Of a DNA stretch of 64,000 nt, positions 37,201-44,240 are shown piece by piece (position 1 is the first letter of the stretch; each line of letters begins with the position of its first letter). Under the pieces are notes generated by a model. That model did no database searches and was not told the origin of the DNA. It saw only the letters and a program-made list of their open reading frames with translations. The position numbers were made by a program, and so were the translations under genes. Source of the DNA: Doris montereyensis (taxonomy: Eukaryota > Mollusca > Gastropoda > Nudibranchia > Dorididae); NCBI GenBank assembly GCA_037039925.1, contig JAXRKP010000286.1, positions 117,501 through 181,500 of the forward strand, read 5' to 3'.

Positions 37201-40200
37201 ACCTCATTCTGTTTCTCATAACTGTCGAAAAATAAATTTTATTTGCATAATAATAATAATAATAGGCACGACATTAGCCTGCTTGAGGTCTTCCTATCAA
37301 GACCTCATATCAACATTATGCTTAAAGTTAAATTATTCATTTTGAAATAACAACTGAAGGAGTTTACGTAACTCTGCTGGTCTTTTTGAAAAAGTTAACC
37401 GTTGGGTTCTGGCCTTTTTCAAAAAGATATCCTCCTATTTTTTTTCTGTAAGTGTGTGTCTTTGAATTTTGTATTTTGGACAGGCGGTGTGAATGTTATG
37501 ACCTTTTGACTACATGCCACTTTTTGGGAAATGAACACATTTTTTAACATGACAGAATCAGTGACATAATAGATGTTCAGTACAAAAACATAAAATACTG
37601 ATCAAAAAACAGATATAGAAAGAGTATCTATTGTATTCACAAACCCAACAGTTGATGTGTCTATCTTTATCTTCAGGATGTTTTTATTACCCAATAGTGA
37701 CAAATTATAAGGAATTTGATTAAATTTCAACAGGCAGGGTATATCCCAGATCTCGATTCGGACTGCCGTTGTACAGTTGTAAAGGAATCGTTTGTTGGAA
37801 AGTTTGCATACTATGACTGTCACTCCATTCTACTTCTTTTCTCATCTTTCCAATGTAGGTAACAATTTGAGTCCTTTTAGGTCAAAATGTAGTCATTTCA
37901 CGATATTTTCTCTCATCCCCGTTTCTAGGGATAGGATGGGTTTCTGTCCCTGATCCTGCAACATCTAGACCTATGTAACCCTTCGTCTATCATCTTATCA
38001 ATTTTTTTCGAGTTCAGATCTAGCATAATCTCAGCATATTCCTCTCTTTCTGACTTAATATTGGAGTCCTCAGTTGTTAAATCTAACATCTTATTTGTCG
38101 CCAAAATTAGCTGGTTTGAGGGAGGGTGTGGAAAAATCAATAAAAAAATACTGCAACCGATCGTAAGTGATGGAGTCGGTAGCTCCGGACGTGAAAATGG
38201 CCAAGGAATCACACAGCTGTCACAGCAGTTTAATTGCTGTAGTCACGGTGCCCAAAAACGTTGCACTTATGTCCCGCTAAGGGTGCAGGAGTAGCACTGA
38301 CTTTATAATCGGGTTGTCCGCAACTGTTTCAGTATCAGCGCTCAGAGGGTTGCTATTTGTGGTTTCTTAAAATTTGGTTTATTAGTCTGTTTTCAATAAT
38401 ATACAGATGCTTGACTTTCATAAATTTTTACTTATCTTACTTATATTATGATTTTTTCCTTTCCAGATTGTTATCTTAGAATATAAATCAATTATCGCAT
38501 CAGGGTATAGCTGTGTGTTACACATTCATTCATGTGTTGAGGAAGTGACGATAAAGGTAAGCCTTCTCATGCTTTCAACCTCATTCTGATTTTCATAATT
38601 GTTTAAACATGTACATGACTTTGATTATGAATATGGGTCGATTTTGTTTAGGGAACTCCTTAACATGTCTATGGTAAATTGGCAGAGTTTTTATTTCAAG
38701 GCATGTGTGTTATGAGTGTGCAACAGTTGTTTTAGAATTAAGAGGTTTCTACATTGTTTCAGATAGAGTTTAGATGTAAAGCTAAACAATATGTATTTTA
38801 AAACTTGCAGGCCTAAGAGCTCTTATAATTATTTAGCCTTTGGTTTGTTCTTCATCTCTTTGATTTCTAGTAACTGCAGCTTTGAAGTAAGATAACACCC
38901 AGAGAAGAAAAGCTTTAATTTAGAGTGCAGGGGTTTGGTAAGGCATTCGCCTCTACCAAAAATGTCTTGTGTTCTTGCCCAGCAGGCTGAATTTTATTTT
39001 CGAGTAAACACCACCCCGGTCCGGGTAGGTGTATTGATATGTAGTACCTTCGGAGACAGGATGAAAAGGAGATCCCATCTGAAAATCACAACACTTAATA
39101 CCTGTTAATGATTCCTTTGCTCTATACAGGGCAGTCCAAGCAACATTTTTAAAAAATTCTACCAAAATCCTGCAGATCACTATAAAGTAAGATACAACTT
39201 CATTATCCAAAGGTGTTTCAATACCTTCAATACAATATGAAACTTATTCTTCACACTCAAACAGCTTACGCATATTTAAGCATCACATGATTAAAATTTA
39301 TAACACAACCTTATAAAAAAACAAAGCATTTTTCTAATACATGTAAACGTAGTCATTGCAACAAAGAGCGTTGATGATAATGAAACTGGTGATGGTGGTG
39401 ATAGTTGATTCATTCTCAAAGGTCGATCTCCCAGAATGTCATTGGAAATTCAGGTGTTTTATCATCTATCTCTTTTTCTTCTTTTTATTGTTTTTGGTCA
39501 TTCATTATAGTCATTATAAAGCTGAGAGTTTATATATAGATATAATGGTAATGAAATGAAATTTATATCTCTATGCGTTTTGGGATTATTTCTGTTATGG
39601 GCAGAGAAAAAATTGTTCTTTGCTGTATTGGTTTGCTTTTTTTAAATCTTGCTACTACCAGTTTGTAATGGTTGATCACTCCTATACAATCACAAACTGA
39701 AAATTACAGAGTGGGAATGTTTCAGATCACATTGAAAATTTCTGTGCCTGAACGTTTTCTCAGAATCTGTGCTTTTCAGTGGGAGGCAAAAGCGTTTTTA
39801 CCAAGCCTTTGTAGCTGACACCATGATAGCATACAAAAGATGATATAATCTCTATTTAATATTGTAGTGATTAGCTAGATAGGCATTATAATTAAAGACC
39901 CTTCAAGTAAGCCTACTAAAAAAATAATTTGCTAGGTACTTCTTGGTGAGTTTTGAGTGCAAAGTGTCTGACATCAGTCACACTCTCATCTGGTACAGTG
40001 GTGGTAAATGCCCCCGATTTTTTTCTATATAAGTTGCCCCTATAAATACCTGTTTCAAAACCAAGATTTTGGCCTAAATGCCCGATCTCAATGGCAACTG
40101 CAGGTATCATCTTCTCCAAATTATCGTAAAGTATGTCTAATGTCTGTATTTGATTACATTTTTCAATGTTTTTTTCTTCATACATTCTCGTAATCCCGTC

Positions 40201-41670
40201 GCTAATATGGCTTATGCCTGTCAACAATGTGCCATGCATTGTAATCACCCTTCATTACATACCCATTGTAATGTAATAAAAGATGACCAGTTTTCTCTTC
40301 ATAACTCCACCCACTGTACATCACAGCGTTTGTCCCATTGGATCACTGGTTTGTCACTAGGCAATTAGAATTGAAGTCCTCCAGACTCCGCTCATTGCTC
40401 TTTCTTGATGTTGTAAGTGGTATGCAATCACCTAGTGTTTTTGATAGATAGGGCACTCATCGCGATCGAGGGACAAGGTGTGAACAGTTTTATTGCTCCC
40501 CTGTCTGGCATTGGCCGTATCCATTGGGTTTTTGTGGCGAGCGACGATCAACAAACCGGATGAAACATAATGGGCGTTTAAATGCGGTCTTGTTAAGAAA
40601 GTCCGGTTCATTTAATAGGATCACAAACAAGGGTGGTAAATTTAAATATTGGATTTCTACACCATGCTCGGTGAAGTCATTTGCTGATCATCCCCCAATG
40701 TTGCCCCTGACCTATTTTCACCTAAATGCCCGTTTACTCTGCTTCCCAAGCACCGGGCATTTAGGCAGTCACAACTGTATCTTCAATATATTCTCTCAGA
40801 AAAATTAAATCCAAATATTTCTTCCTAAGTGTGAAATGCTTATCAATATTAGAAATATCAACCTTCTATTATTTTTTTCAGTTTTGTTTTTAATTCTGAA
40901 AAATGAAGGGCCATAGACCAAAATGGAATCCACGATTTGGGAATTGCTTTGTTGTGGATGTGGTTAACGTCAATGACTAGCTCTAACTAACCATAAGATG
41001 ATAATCATATTTTTTTTTAATGAGTTAAATAATGGAGTGACAAGAGTCCGCTCTATATTTTGATTTGAATAAAAATTCTTTTGATGTTCTTGTGGAGGAT
41101 GAGTATGGTCAAATGTGTTGAAAATAGAAAAAAAAAGAAAAGAAGGGTATTTCTTTTATAATTGTAAAAATAGTGATTTTCTTGCACTGATCTTTGTGAC
41201 ATTAATTTTTCATTCTCTAACATCCTTTTGACAGGGTTTGATTTGCTTATTAGACAAAAAGACGGGGGAGAAATCTCAGCTGAGGCCCCGTTTCATCAAA
41301 CAAGACCAAGCAGGAATTGTGAGACTTGAAGTAAATGGTGGCCTTATATGTCTTGAAACCTTCAAAGACTTTCCACAAATGGGACGCTTCATCTTACGCG
41401 ATGAGGGTAATGTATTTATATATTTTTCCTCATCTGTTATTGTCTTATTTATTGAGGGGAAAGATTCCAGCGCAATCTTATTTTATTTTATTGTTTGCAA
41501 TGAGACCTTTTGTACGATCAAGTTAAGTTCAATCTTAATTCAGTTCGAAGAACGTTTATACTATGTTTCCTTTTTTTTCTCAAATGTTTTTTTTTAAAGA
41601 TGTCTTTCTTTGCTGTTGCTCTTCAGGTAAAACCATTGCCATTGGAAAAGTGCTCAAGATAAAAGAATAA
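13041..41670 (+). CDS. GSPT1: eRF3 peptide chain release factor GTPase subunit, whole gene (16 coding exons)
   Basis: eRF3 is the GTPase that partners eRF1 in translation termination and, through PABP, links termination to poly(A) tails and mRNA decay. Exons: 13041-13296, 16008-16076, 17315-17344, 17749-17905, 18357-18390, 18849-18926, 23077-23257, 25119-25270, 26109-26254, 26494-26587, 31349-31429, 31675-31775, 33825-33896, 38467-38556, 41235-41406, 41627-41670. All borders are GT/AG. With the indels ignored, the protein is about 585 residues, in the family range. Order: overlapping PAM2 motifs (about 35-55), acidic linker (about 85-145), GTPase motifs GHVDAGKST, DAPGH, NKMD and SGLTG, two C-terminal beta barrels, and the end [20 protein letters not shown] followed by KE. 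Exons 4, 9 and 12 each carry a single-base homopolymer frameshift, and exon 8 carries compensating indels. Sequencing or assembly error is the favoured explanation. Confidence 0.95.
13395..13505. repeat. AGATCTAG-rich inverted repeat
   Basis: Two AT-rich arms, each with several AGATCTAG or CTAGATCT units and an AGCTTTAGCT or AGCTAAAG unit, face each other around 13455. They could form a hairpin. Similar TCTAGATC clusters occur near 15010, 34490 and 45350. Confidence 0.6.
13497..14850. mobile_element. Non-autonomous DNA transposon with subterminal CGCACA repeats
   Basis: The left part starts AGTCGCC, then CGACCTCGCACACTAACGG. Read in reverse complement, the right part gives GTCGCCAGTACTCGCACACTTCG. 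The interior repeats TCGCACA about nine times, with TGTGCGA in inverse orientation near the right (14456, 14750, 14815). Clustered subterminal motifs are typical of transposase-binding sites. No transposase frame is seen, and the superfamily is unknown. Confidence 0.55.
15403..15570. mobile_element. piggyBac-like MITE, TTAA-flanked
   Basis: TTAA at 15403-15406 followed by CCCAAG, and CTTGGG followed by TTAA at 15567-15570, give perfectly matching ends about 165 bp apart. A TTAA target site with CCC-starting ends is the piggyBac signature. The inside is non-coding, with short inverted pieces such as GGGCGTGTT and GCCCTATATTTAGGGC. Confidence 0.65.
16008..16076 (+). CDS. GSPT1: eRF3 exon 2 (linker)
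   Basis: Sixty-nine bases after TATTTAG. They complete a Val codon and encode [20 protein letters not shown] then GK, a Pro-rich to acidic linker. The donor is AAAG|GTTTGT. Phase 1 is kept on both sides, so the exon could be skipped without a frame change. Confidence 0.8.
16077..17314 (+). repeat. eRF3 intron 2 with direct repeats
   Basis: Two long direct copies (about 16206-16489 and 17008-17262) share GCCAATCACAGT, AGCACAAATTTACCCACCTG, TTTTCAGAATAACTACCTGA, TTGAACTTGTCATCTTTCAG and TGTACACAAATGGATCACTT. A third partial copy lies at about 16787-16862. No gene seen. Confidence 0.85.
17315..17344 (+). CDS. GSPT1: eRF3 exon 3 (30-bp microexon)
   Basis: Encodes [10 protein letters not shown], acidic like its neighbours. 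The acceptor must be TTTGCAGAG|GG. Using the AG two bases upstream would put a TAG stop at the exon's end. The donor is TAG|GTAACA. The exon fits phase 1 on both sides, so it can be skipped in frame. Confidence 0.7.
   Translation, partial: GSLRMAMVI
17345..17748 (+). other. eRF3 intron 3
   Basis: A 404-bp AT-rich intron with nothing else recognised. Confidence 0.7.
17749..17905 (+). CDS. GSPT1: eRF3 exon 4 (acidic region, start of P-loop; +1 frameshift)
   Basis: Encodes [20 protein letters not shown] then PEAAKPV, and in the next frame [20 protein letters not shown] then IGHV, the start of the G1 loop. The frame changes at an A7 run (17832-17838). Six A's would keep the family sequence in frame. 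Without the correction the frame ends in TAA just past the donor. The donor is GTTG|GTAAGT. Confidence 0.92.
18035..18195 (-). repeat. tRNA-derived SINE in eRF3 intron 4, minus strand
   Basis: The minus strand starts GTTGCTAGCTCAGTCAGAAG then AGCGTCTGTCTACC, a tRNA-like head with an A box (TAGCTCAGTCAGAAGAGC). A degraded B box follows, then a tail with TCCGTTGACACAGCAGAGAA and ATGGGTAGCTAGG. The intron spans 17906-18356. Confidence 0.65.
18357..18390 (+). CDS. GSPT1: eRF3 exon 5 (G1/P-loop)
   Basis: A 34-bp exon after TCCAG. It completes the Asp of [14 protein letters not shown], the nucleotide phosphate-binding loop. The donor is ACT|GTAAGT, an almost perfect consensus. Confidence 0.95.
18391..18848 (+). 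other. eRF3 intron 5
   Basis: A 458-bp AT-rich intron, nothing recognised. Confidence 0.7.
18849..18926 (+). CDS. GSPT1: eRF3 exon 6
   Basis: Encodes [20 protein letters not shown] then KNRETW, the conserved helix after the P-loop leading to switch I. The last Trp codon is split across the intron (TG|G). The following intron holds the satellite array. Confidence 0.95.
18960..22985 (+). repeat. Tandem array of about 420-bp units in eRF3 intron 6
   Basis: Each unit contains TGATGATCCAAGTTATCCCT then GTCAGACTAAA, CAGTCATGGTGACAATATTT then TCTGA, CCATATGTTCTTTATCCTTG then GTGAA, and TTTATCTTACAAAATG, TGCATAATTACCTCCT. Cores lie near 19001, 19411, 19841, 20256, 20681, 21135, 21521 and 22021, plus a short core-only copy at 21627-21670, giving spacings of about 390-500 bp. 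The last unit is split by the element at 22250-22871 and resumes at 22872-22985. Non-coding. Confidence 0.9.
22250..22871 (+). mobile_element. hAT-like insertion inside the satellite
   Basis: Starts CAGACCTTTCCATTTCTCCG and ends AATGGAAGGTCTG, an inverted match with one extra T on the left. The satellite is interrupted exactly here, with GGCCAAT on the left and GGTCAAT on the right, suggesting a short target duplication. The interior has a frame at about 22541-22720 ([20 protein letters not shown], then [20 protein letters not shown] and VFCTYCKT), resembling the N-terminal zinc-finger leader of hAT-type proteins. It stops after the second Cys pair member. No catalytic part is present. Confidence 0.65.
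23077..23257 (+). CDS. GSPT1: eRF3 exon 7 (switch I, G3)
   Basis: Encodes [20 protein letters not shown] then [15 protein letters not shown], the G3 motif DAPGH, and [19 protein letters not shown]. It spans switch I (GKTVE) and switch II. Cys stands in MICGA where the family usually has MIGGA, one base from Gly. The donor is TTA|GTAAGT. Confidence 0.96.
23258..25118 (+). other. eRF3 intron 7 with SINE
   Basis: A 1.9-kb intron with one tRNA-derived SINE near its start. The rest is AT-rich and non-coding. Confidence 0.7.
23555..23750 (+). repeat. tRNA-derived SINE
   Basis: The B box GGGTTCAAATC (23598-23608) lies in a tRNA-like head. It is followed by GGTAAGACACTTGGCACATA, then CTCCACTTGACCCAGGTG and CAAATGGGTATAAG. 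The GACCCAGGTG...AATGGGTA tail is a layout common in molluscan and other animal SINEs. Confidence 0.7.
25119..25270 (+). CDS. GSPT1: eRF3 exon 8 (G4 NKMD; altered segment)
   Basis: Starts VISAR and ends [20 protein letters not shown] then WEEAR, with G4 motif NKMD. Between them the direct frame reads [13 protein letters not shown] where the family has a [12 protein letters not shown] stretch. Another frame of the same bases still reads GEFETGFER. The change fits a lost A at 25133-25134 and two lost bases at 25158-25165, net minus three, so the exon stays open with about 10 wrong residues. Confidence 0.93.
25271..26108 (+). other. eRF3 intron 8 with polypurine tract
   Basis: About 25435-25590 is strongly purine-rich on the + strand (AAGAGGAAG-type). 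No gene or known repeat was recognised in the 838-bp intron. Confidence 0.65.
26109..26254 (+). CDS. GSPT1: eRF3 exon 9 (G5 region; -1 frameshift)
   Basis: Starts with [13 protein letters not shown] in one frame and continues in the next with [20 protein letters not shown] then [12 protein letters not shown], with the G5-type SGLTG. The switch falls at an A5 run (26146-26150) where six A's are expected. TGCGCTTCAAAC just after looks like two more compensating changes. Uncorrected, the frame stops before the G5 motif is reached. Confidence 0.93.
26494..26587 (+). CDS. GSPT1: eRF3 exon 10
   Basis: Encodes [20 protein letters not shown] then [12 protein letters not shown], the link from the GTPase domain to the first beta barrel. 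Clean borders: TTTTAG before and AAG|GTAAGG after. Confidence 0.95.
26930..30290 (+). mobile_element. RTE-like LINE in eRF3 intron 10, same strand as the gene
   Basis: The 5' UTR (about 26930-27215) has AGGCTGGTGTTGAATGACCA and GCCTGGTAGGGGGCCTCAAG then GTGGCAGCC. An endonuclease follows: [20 protein letters not shown] (27231 on), [35 protein letters not shown] (27618 on) and [14 protein letters not shown] (27908 on). Then [11 protein letters not shown] (29040), [20 protein letters not shown] (29155 on), [45 protein letters not shown], and CIDD at 29710-29721 where YADD is usual. It ends in the GGAAGGAAACAG...GAAAGAAAGAAA tail. Several frameshifts and stops, and a rearranged block at 27893-28480. 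Confidence 0.87.
30291..31348 (+). other. Rest of eRF3 intron 10
   Basis: AT-rich sequence after the LINE tail. No coding or repeat content recognised. Confidence 0.6.
31349..31429 (+). CDS. GSPT1: eRF3 exon 11
   Basis: Encodes [20 protein letters not shown] then LLMMPNR, the first strands of barrel domain 2. The exon is 27 whole codons, phase 0. Acceptor TTTACAG, donor AGG|GTAAGA. Confidence 0.94.
31675..31775 (+). CDS. GSPT1: eRF3 exon 12 (-1 frameshift)
   Basis: Encodes [20 protein letters not shown], then after a one-base shift [14 protein letters not shown]. At 31731-31737 the sequence is GCCAGAG where CCAGGAG would keep the frame. As read, TGA follows at once. The exon is 101 bp, and 102 would be in phase with its neighbours. 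Confidence 0.92.
31945..32978. mobile_element. hAT-like non-autonomous element in eRF3 intron 12
   Basis: Begins CAGACTTGCC, then TTCTTCCGATTTAATCGG, and ends AGTGGCAGGTCTG. Reverse-complemented, the end gives CAGACCTGCC, so the ends match at 9 of 10 bases. Flanks are ATGTTA on the left and GTGTTA on the right. The inside has GT-rich runs (about 32400-32500) and CTAGATC motifs but no transposase frame. Confidence 0.5.
33415..33595 (+). repeat. Direct tandem duplication, about 85 bp
   Basis: AAACTGCAAACATTACTTTT then GCCTATGAGAGTAAA, ATCTTTATGTTCCAGTTATT and TTAGGAATT...ATTCGTC occurs twice in a row with few mismatches, within intron 12 (31776-33824). Confidence 0.9.
33825..33896 (+). CDS. 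GSPT1: eRF3 exon 13
   Basis: Encodes [20 protein letters not shown] then FDAQ, the end of barrel 2 and start of barrel 3. Exactly 24 codons. Donor CAG|GTAGGT. Confidence 0.95.
34270..35215 (+). mobile_element. piggyBac-like element, internally deleted
   Basis: TTAA (34270-34273) then CTTTGCGTGCCA on the left. On the right, GGTAGCATGCAAAGTG then TTAA (35212-35215), whose reverse complement reads CACTTTGCATGCTACC. TTAA target sites and CTTTGCRTGCC-type ends fit piggyBac relatives. Near 34470-34565 a short frame, [18 protein letters not shown], resembles the acidic N-terminus of piggyBac transposases. The catalytic part is gone. Confidence 0.68.
35513..36488. mobile_element. Kolobok-like MITE, TTAA-flanked
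   Basis: TTAA (35513-35516) then GGAGGGGAGCGGGTTCTGGA. At the right, TCCAGGACCCGCTCCTCC then TTAA (36485-36488), the reverse complement with minor differences. TTAA duplications with purine-rich (RRG) starts are described for the Kolobok superfamily. There is no coding frame inside, and the superfamily call is tentative. Confidence 0.6.
38467..38556 (+). CDS. GSPT1: eRF3 exon 14
   Basis: Encodes [20 protein letters not shown] then [10 protein letters not shown], part of the C-terminal barrel that contacts eRF1. Thirty whole codons. Acceptor TTTCCAG, donor AAG|GTAAGC. Confidence 0.95.
38915..39015 (+). repeat. SINE-like repeat, same family as 3755-3912
   Basis: TTTGGTAAGGCATTCGCCTC resembles a tRNA head. 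A worn B box (GTGTTCTTGCCCAGC) follows, and then a tail TTTTCGAGTAAACACCACCC then CGGTCCGGGTAGGTG, similar to the tail of the minus-strand SINE at 3755-3912. Confidence 0.5.
39996..40777. mobile_element. Inverted-repeat element, possibly hAT-like
   Basis: Left end CAGTGGTGGTAAATGCCC. The right end reversed gives CAGTTGTGACTGCCTAAATG then CCC. Subterminal CCTAAATGCCCG occurs near 40073 and 40730 in opposite relation to TTGCCCCT blocks. No clear 8-bp target duplication was found, so the borders are uncertain. Confidence 0.4.
41235..41406 (+). CDS. GSPT1: eRF3 exon 15
   Basis: Encodes [20 protein letters not shown] then [35 protein letters not shown] and G. This is the most conserved C-terminal segment of the family. 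The Gly codon is split by the intron (G|GT). Confidence 0.96.
41627..41670 (+). CDS. GSPT1: eRF3 exon 16 (stop codon)
   Basis: After CTTCAG it encodes [14 protein letters not shown], then TAA at 41668-41670. This is the normal end of an eRF3 protein. Confidence 0.95.
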
Positions 41671-44240
41671 AAAAACCTTACAGCAACACCTCCACGCATT
41701 CGTGGTGCTGGACACCAGTCTTGAATTAAAGCACCACTCATCCTTTGAACTCATGTTCAAGATCACCTTTGCACATTTTTAATTAGACTGCTTCTGCAAT
41801 CGATGCAATTTCATGTGATACCTCAAGGGGGTACCTAAGGAAATCTTTTTCTTGCTTTGGTTGACATATTTATTTTATTCATTTTTATCCATTAGATTAA
41901 CTTCAAACATTCTTTTTATTCGTCATCTTTTGAGTAGAAAAGATTGGATAATAAATAAAATATAACATTGTACCTTATTGCATATACATATTAAGTCATT
42001 TCACATTGACATGGGGTCTTGTTTGATTGGAGGGTATGGTCTTTTTGGTTTACATGTTTTCAAGTTCAAGTCCTGGTTGTTATCAAAGTTAGTCATTTAT
42101 GTCAAGCTGAATCTGAAAGTAGCCAATTAAATGTTAAACCATTAGATTTAAAGAATCCACCATCATTGAGTGTCATGAGCAGACAGGGAAATAACTTATT
42201 GTACTGGTACGTCTCATGAAATACTATTGTTGGCCTCCAAAACATGACCACCTGCTCTTGAAGCTGCAGCTAATGGAATTTTATGGAAGATGATGTCATT
42301 ACTCATTAGTTACCCTGTCAGACCTTACAGAGTACAATTTTTGTTGGTACAAGGACTGCTTTGTGTTTTGATTTGCGTTATGTTTATAAGGCATCATCAG
42401 GGAAAGGGGATACTTATAAGTTTCTTGTCTATTTCTTCATATATGTGCTAAATGATTTTTTGAAAGACAACTGCTTTTCCATTGAACATCATGAGGGGCT
42501 GAGTGAAATATTTGTTGACATATATACATACATTACAGTGCTCTTCAAAGATGGCCTTATTGTGTTGGCAATTTGGCTTTGGGTTTTTGTATCTCTCTTT
42601 TTGTATATTGATGGTGGCATTGTAGATCATTGGAGGAAAAGTAGTCTGATTTCAAGAAGTTTGACAGTCTTGATTTCATTATCTCTGACTCCTGTTTTCC
42701 CCTTCAAATTCATTCACTGTTTCAAGTATGCATGACTGACTGCAGTATTCTTTTTGTGATTGCATGTATATGAATGGTTAGATATTACATTTGACAAATG
42801 TTTTTAAGGCATTGATGTGCAAATTGAAAGTTAATTTTGTTTTCATGTGTATTTTTCATGTTTGATTAATGTTGGAGGTTTTTTTTCCACAATTTGTACT
42901 GAGCTTCAATCATGAATCTATGACCTAGTGCAATTGCAGAAATTTTAAAAGGGGGAAGATCTCTTATCTGTTCAAAATACCTATTGGAACTTTTAAAGCT
43001 TGTATAAGCAAAAATAACAATTCAATTTTATCCTTTCAGACTTGTCTGGGAAAAATTAAGACAATAAAGAAGAAGGCATTGTAAAAGAGCAAGTTGATGA
43101 AAATGAGAACAGATCATTTTGTTTTCTTCAGTTGTTTACTCACAAGTTTAACAATTTGTACCCTGGCTTCTGAATTTACTCTTCTGTTCATTTTCAGCAA
43201 GTCTGGTTTATCTTATGAAAATGACATGTCTTAATTGTTTTCAAAATAATGGGAAAAGAAAGGAATGTAGCAATTTGGCAGTTTCACAACAGTCAGATCA
43301 GCTTTTATGATAAAGTCGTTTTTATGCTTTTATCTTTTTCAAGAACAATTATCTTGAACAATGATGAGGCATTGAATTTTGAAATTCCTTTACTCAAATA
43401 GAATGACATTACAATACAAAACGTAATGTAAAAAAGACAAAATTACTGATAGAGGTTTCAAGTATTGAAACAAATTTTTAGAGAGAATGTTTTTCTTTTA
43501 TGAAGACATATTTGAAAGAAACGACAAGACAGTAAAACAAGTTTGCCGGCTTTTGATCAAAATAAGCTACGGGATATGTTTAGGTAAAATTTCTATCTTC
43601 GTGTTTATGTTTTTCTTTTCTTTCGTGACAAATGTTATACACAAAAACAAACGTATGTTTTTAATCTTGGCTACATGTCAGAAAGTAGATATGTTACAAT
43701 GATTTACAGATTTAGTAGTGGGTTGTTTTCTTTTGTTTTGTTTTGTTTTTAAATTGACTCGTGTGCCTCTGCCTTCATTCTAATAAAATTGTTATGGATG
43801 CATTTTCTGTGCTTATTTGTAAATATATATCGAGATTCTGGCATGGATCAGCATGATGTTGAAAATGACTGTTTTGAGTGCTAAATTTATTGTTTTGTTT
43901 GCTTTGAATGTTTAATTATTCATTGTATTATCTTGTTCCTCATCATCCAAAACAGTTATACAGAAAGCCTCTGATTCCTTTCAATCAGCTGAAGGCAAAT
44001 GAATTTATCAATGCATATATTTGAAATATATTTAAGTCATGGTGTGGTATGAAGTGAATTGGATGTGTACAACTCTTGTCAAATTTACTTGTACATAAAC
44101 TATTTCATTATTACCTCTTATTGGTCTGATAACTCACCTCTATCCTGTCACTTCATCCATTGGATGAAGGAATCAAAATAAATTATTGATTGAAGAAAAC
44201 TGTGTCCTATAAAACTCTCTGCTTTGGAATTTTCTGTTTA
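41671..44240 (+). other. GSPT1: eRF3 3' UTR and downstream flank
   Basis: AT-rich sequence after the stop. AATAAA signals at 41950-41959 could end a short 3' UTR of about 300 bp. Later AATAAA-type signals near 43785, 44175 and 44239 could end longer ones. Frames here (for example 42361-42735) are low-complexity and not supported as genes. Confidence 0.5.

Larger units (their letters stand above)
33897..38466 (+). other. eRF3 intron 13 with two TTAA-type elements
   Basis: The largest intron apart from intron 10 (4.57 kb). It holds a piggyBac-like element (34270-35215), a second TTAA-flanked element (35513-36488), two copies of the AGTTATCCCTGTCTGAC-type repeat (near 34137 and 37030), a (TAA)n run near 37245-37265 and small hairpins near 37275-37430. 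The rest is AT-rich and non-coding. Confidence 0.75.
38557..41234 (+). other. eRF3 intron 14 with SINE and MITE
   Basis: A 2.7-kb intron. It contains a SINE-like repeat (about 38915-39015) and an inverted-repeat element (39996-40777). No coding content. Confidence 0.7.

Noticed and set aside
37275..37440. Hairpins GAGGTCTTCC...AAGACCTC and CTTTTTGAAAAAG...CTTTTTCAAAAAG
   Set aside because: Short and A/T-driven, with no flanking duplication. Could be a worn MITE but not enough to call.
42361..42735. 124-residue frame with apparent membrane segments after the eRF3 stop
   Set aside because: Phe/Leu/Ile-rich because the region is AT-rich. No family recognised, and it lies in the probable 3' UTR or flank.
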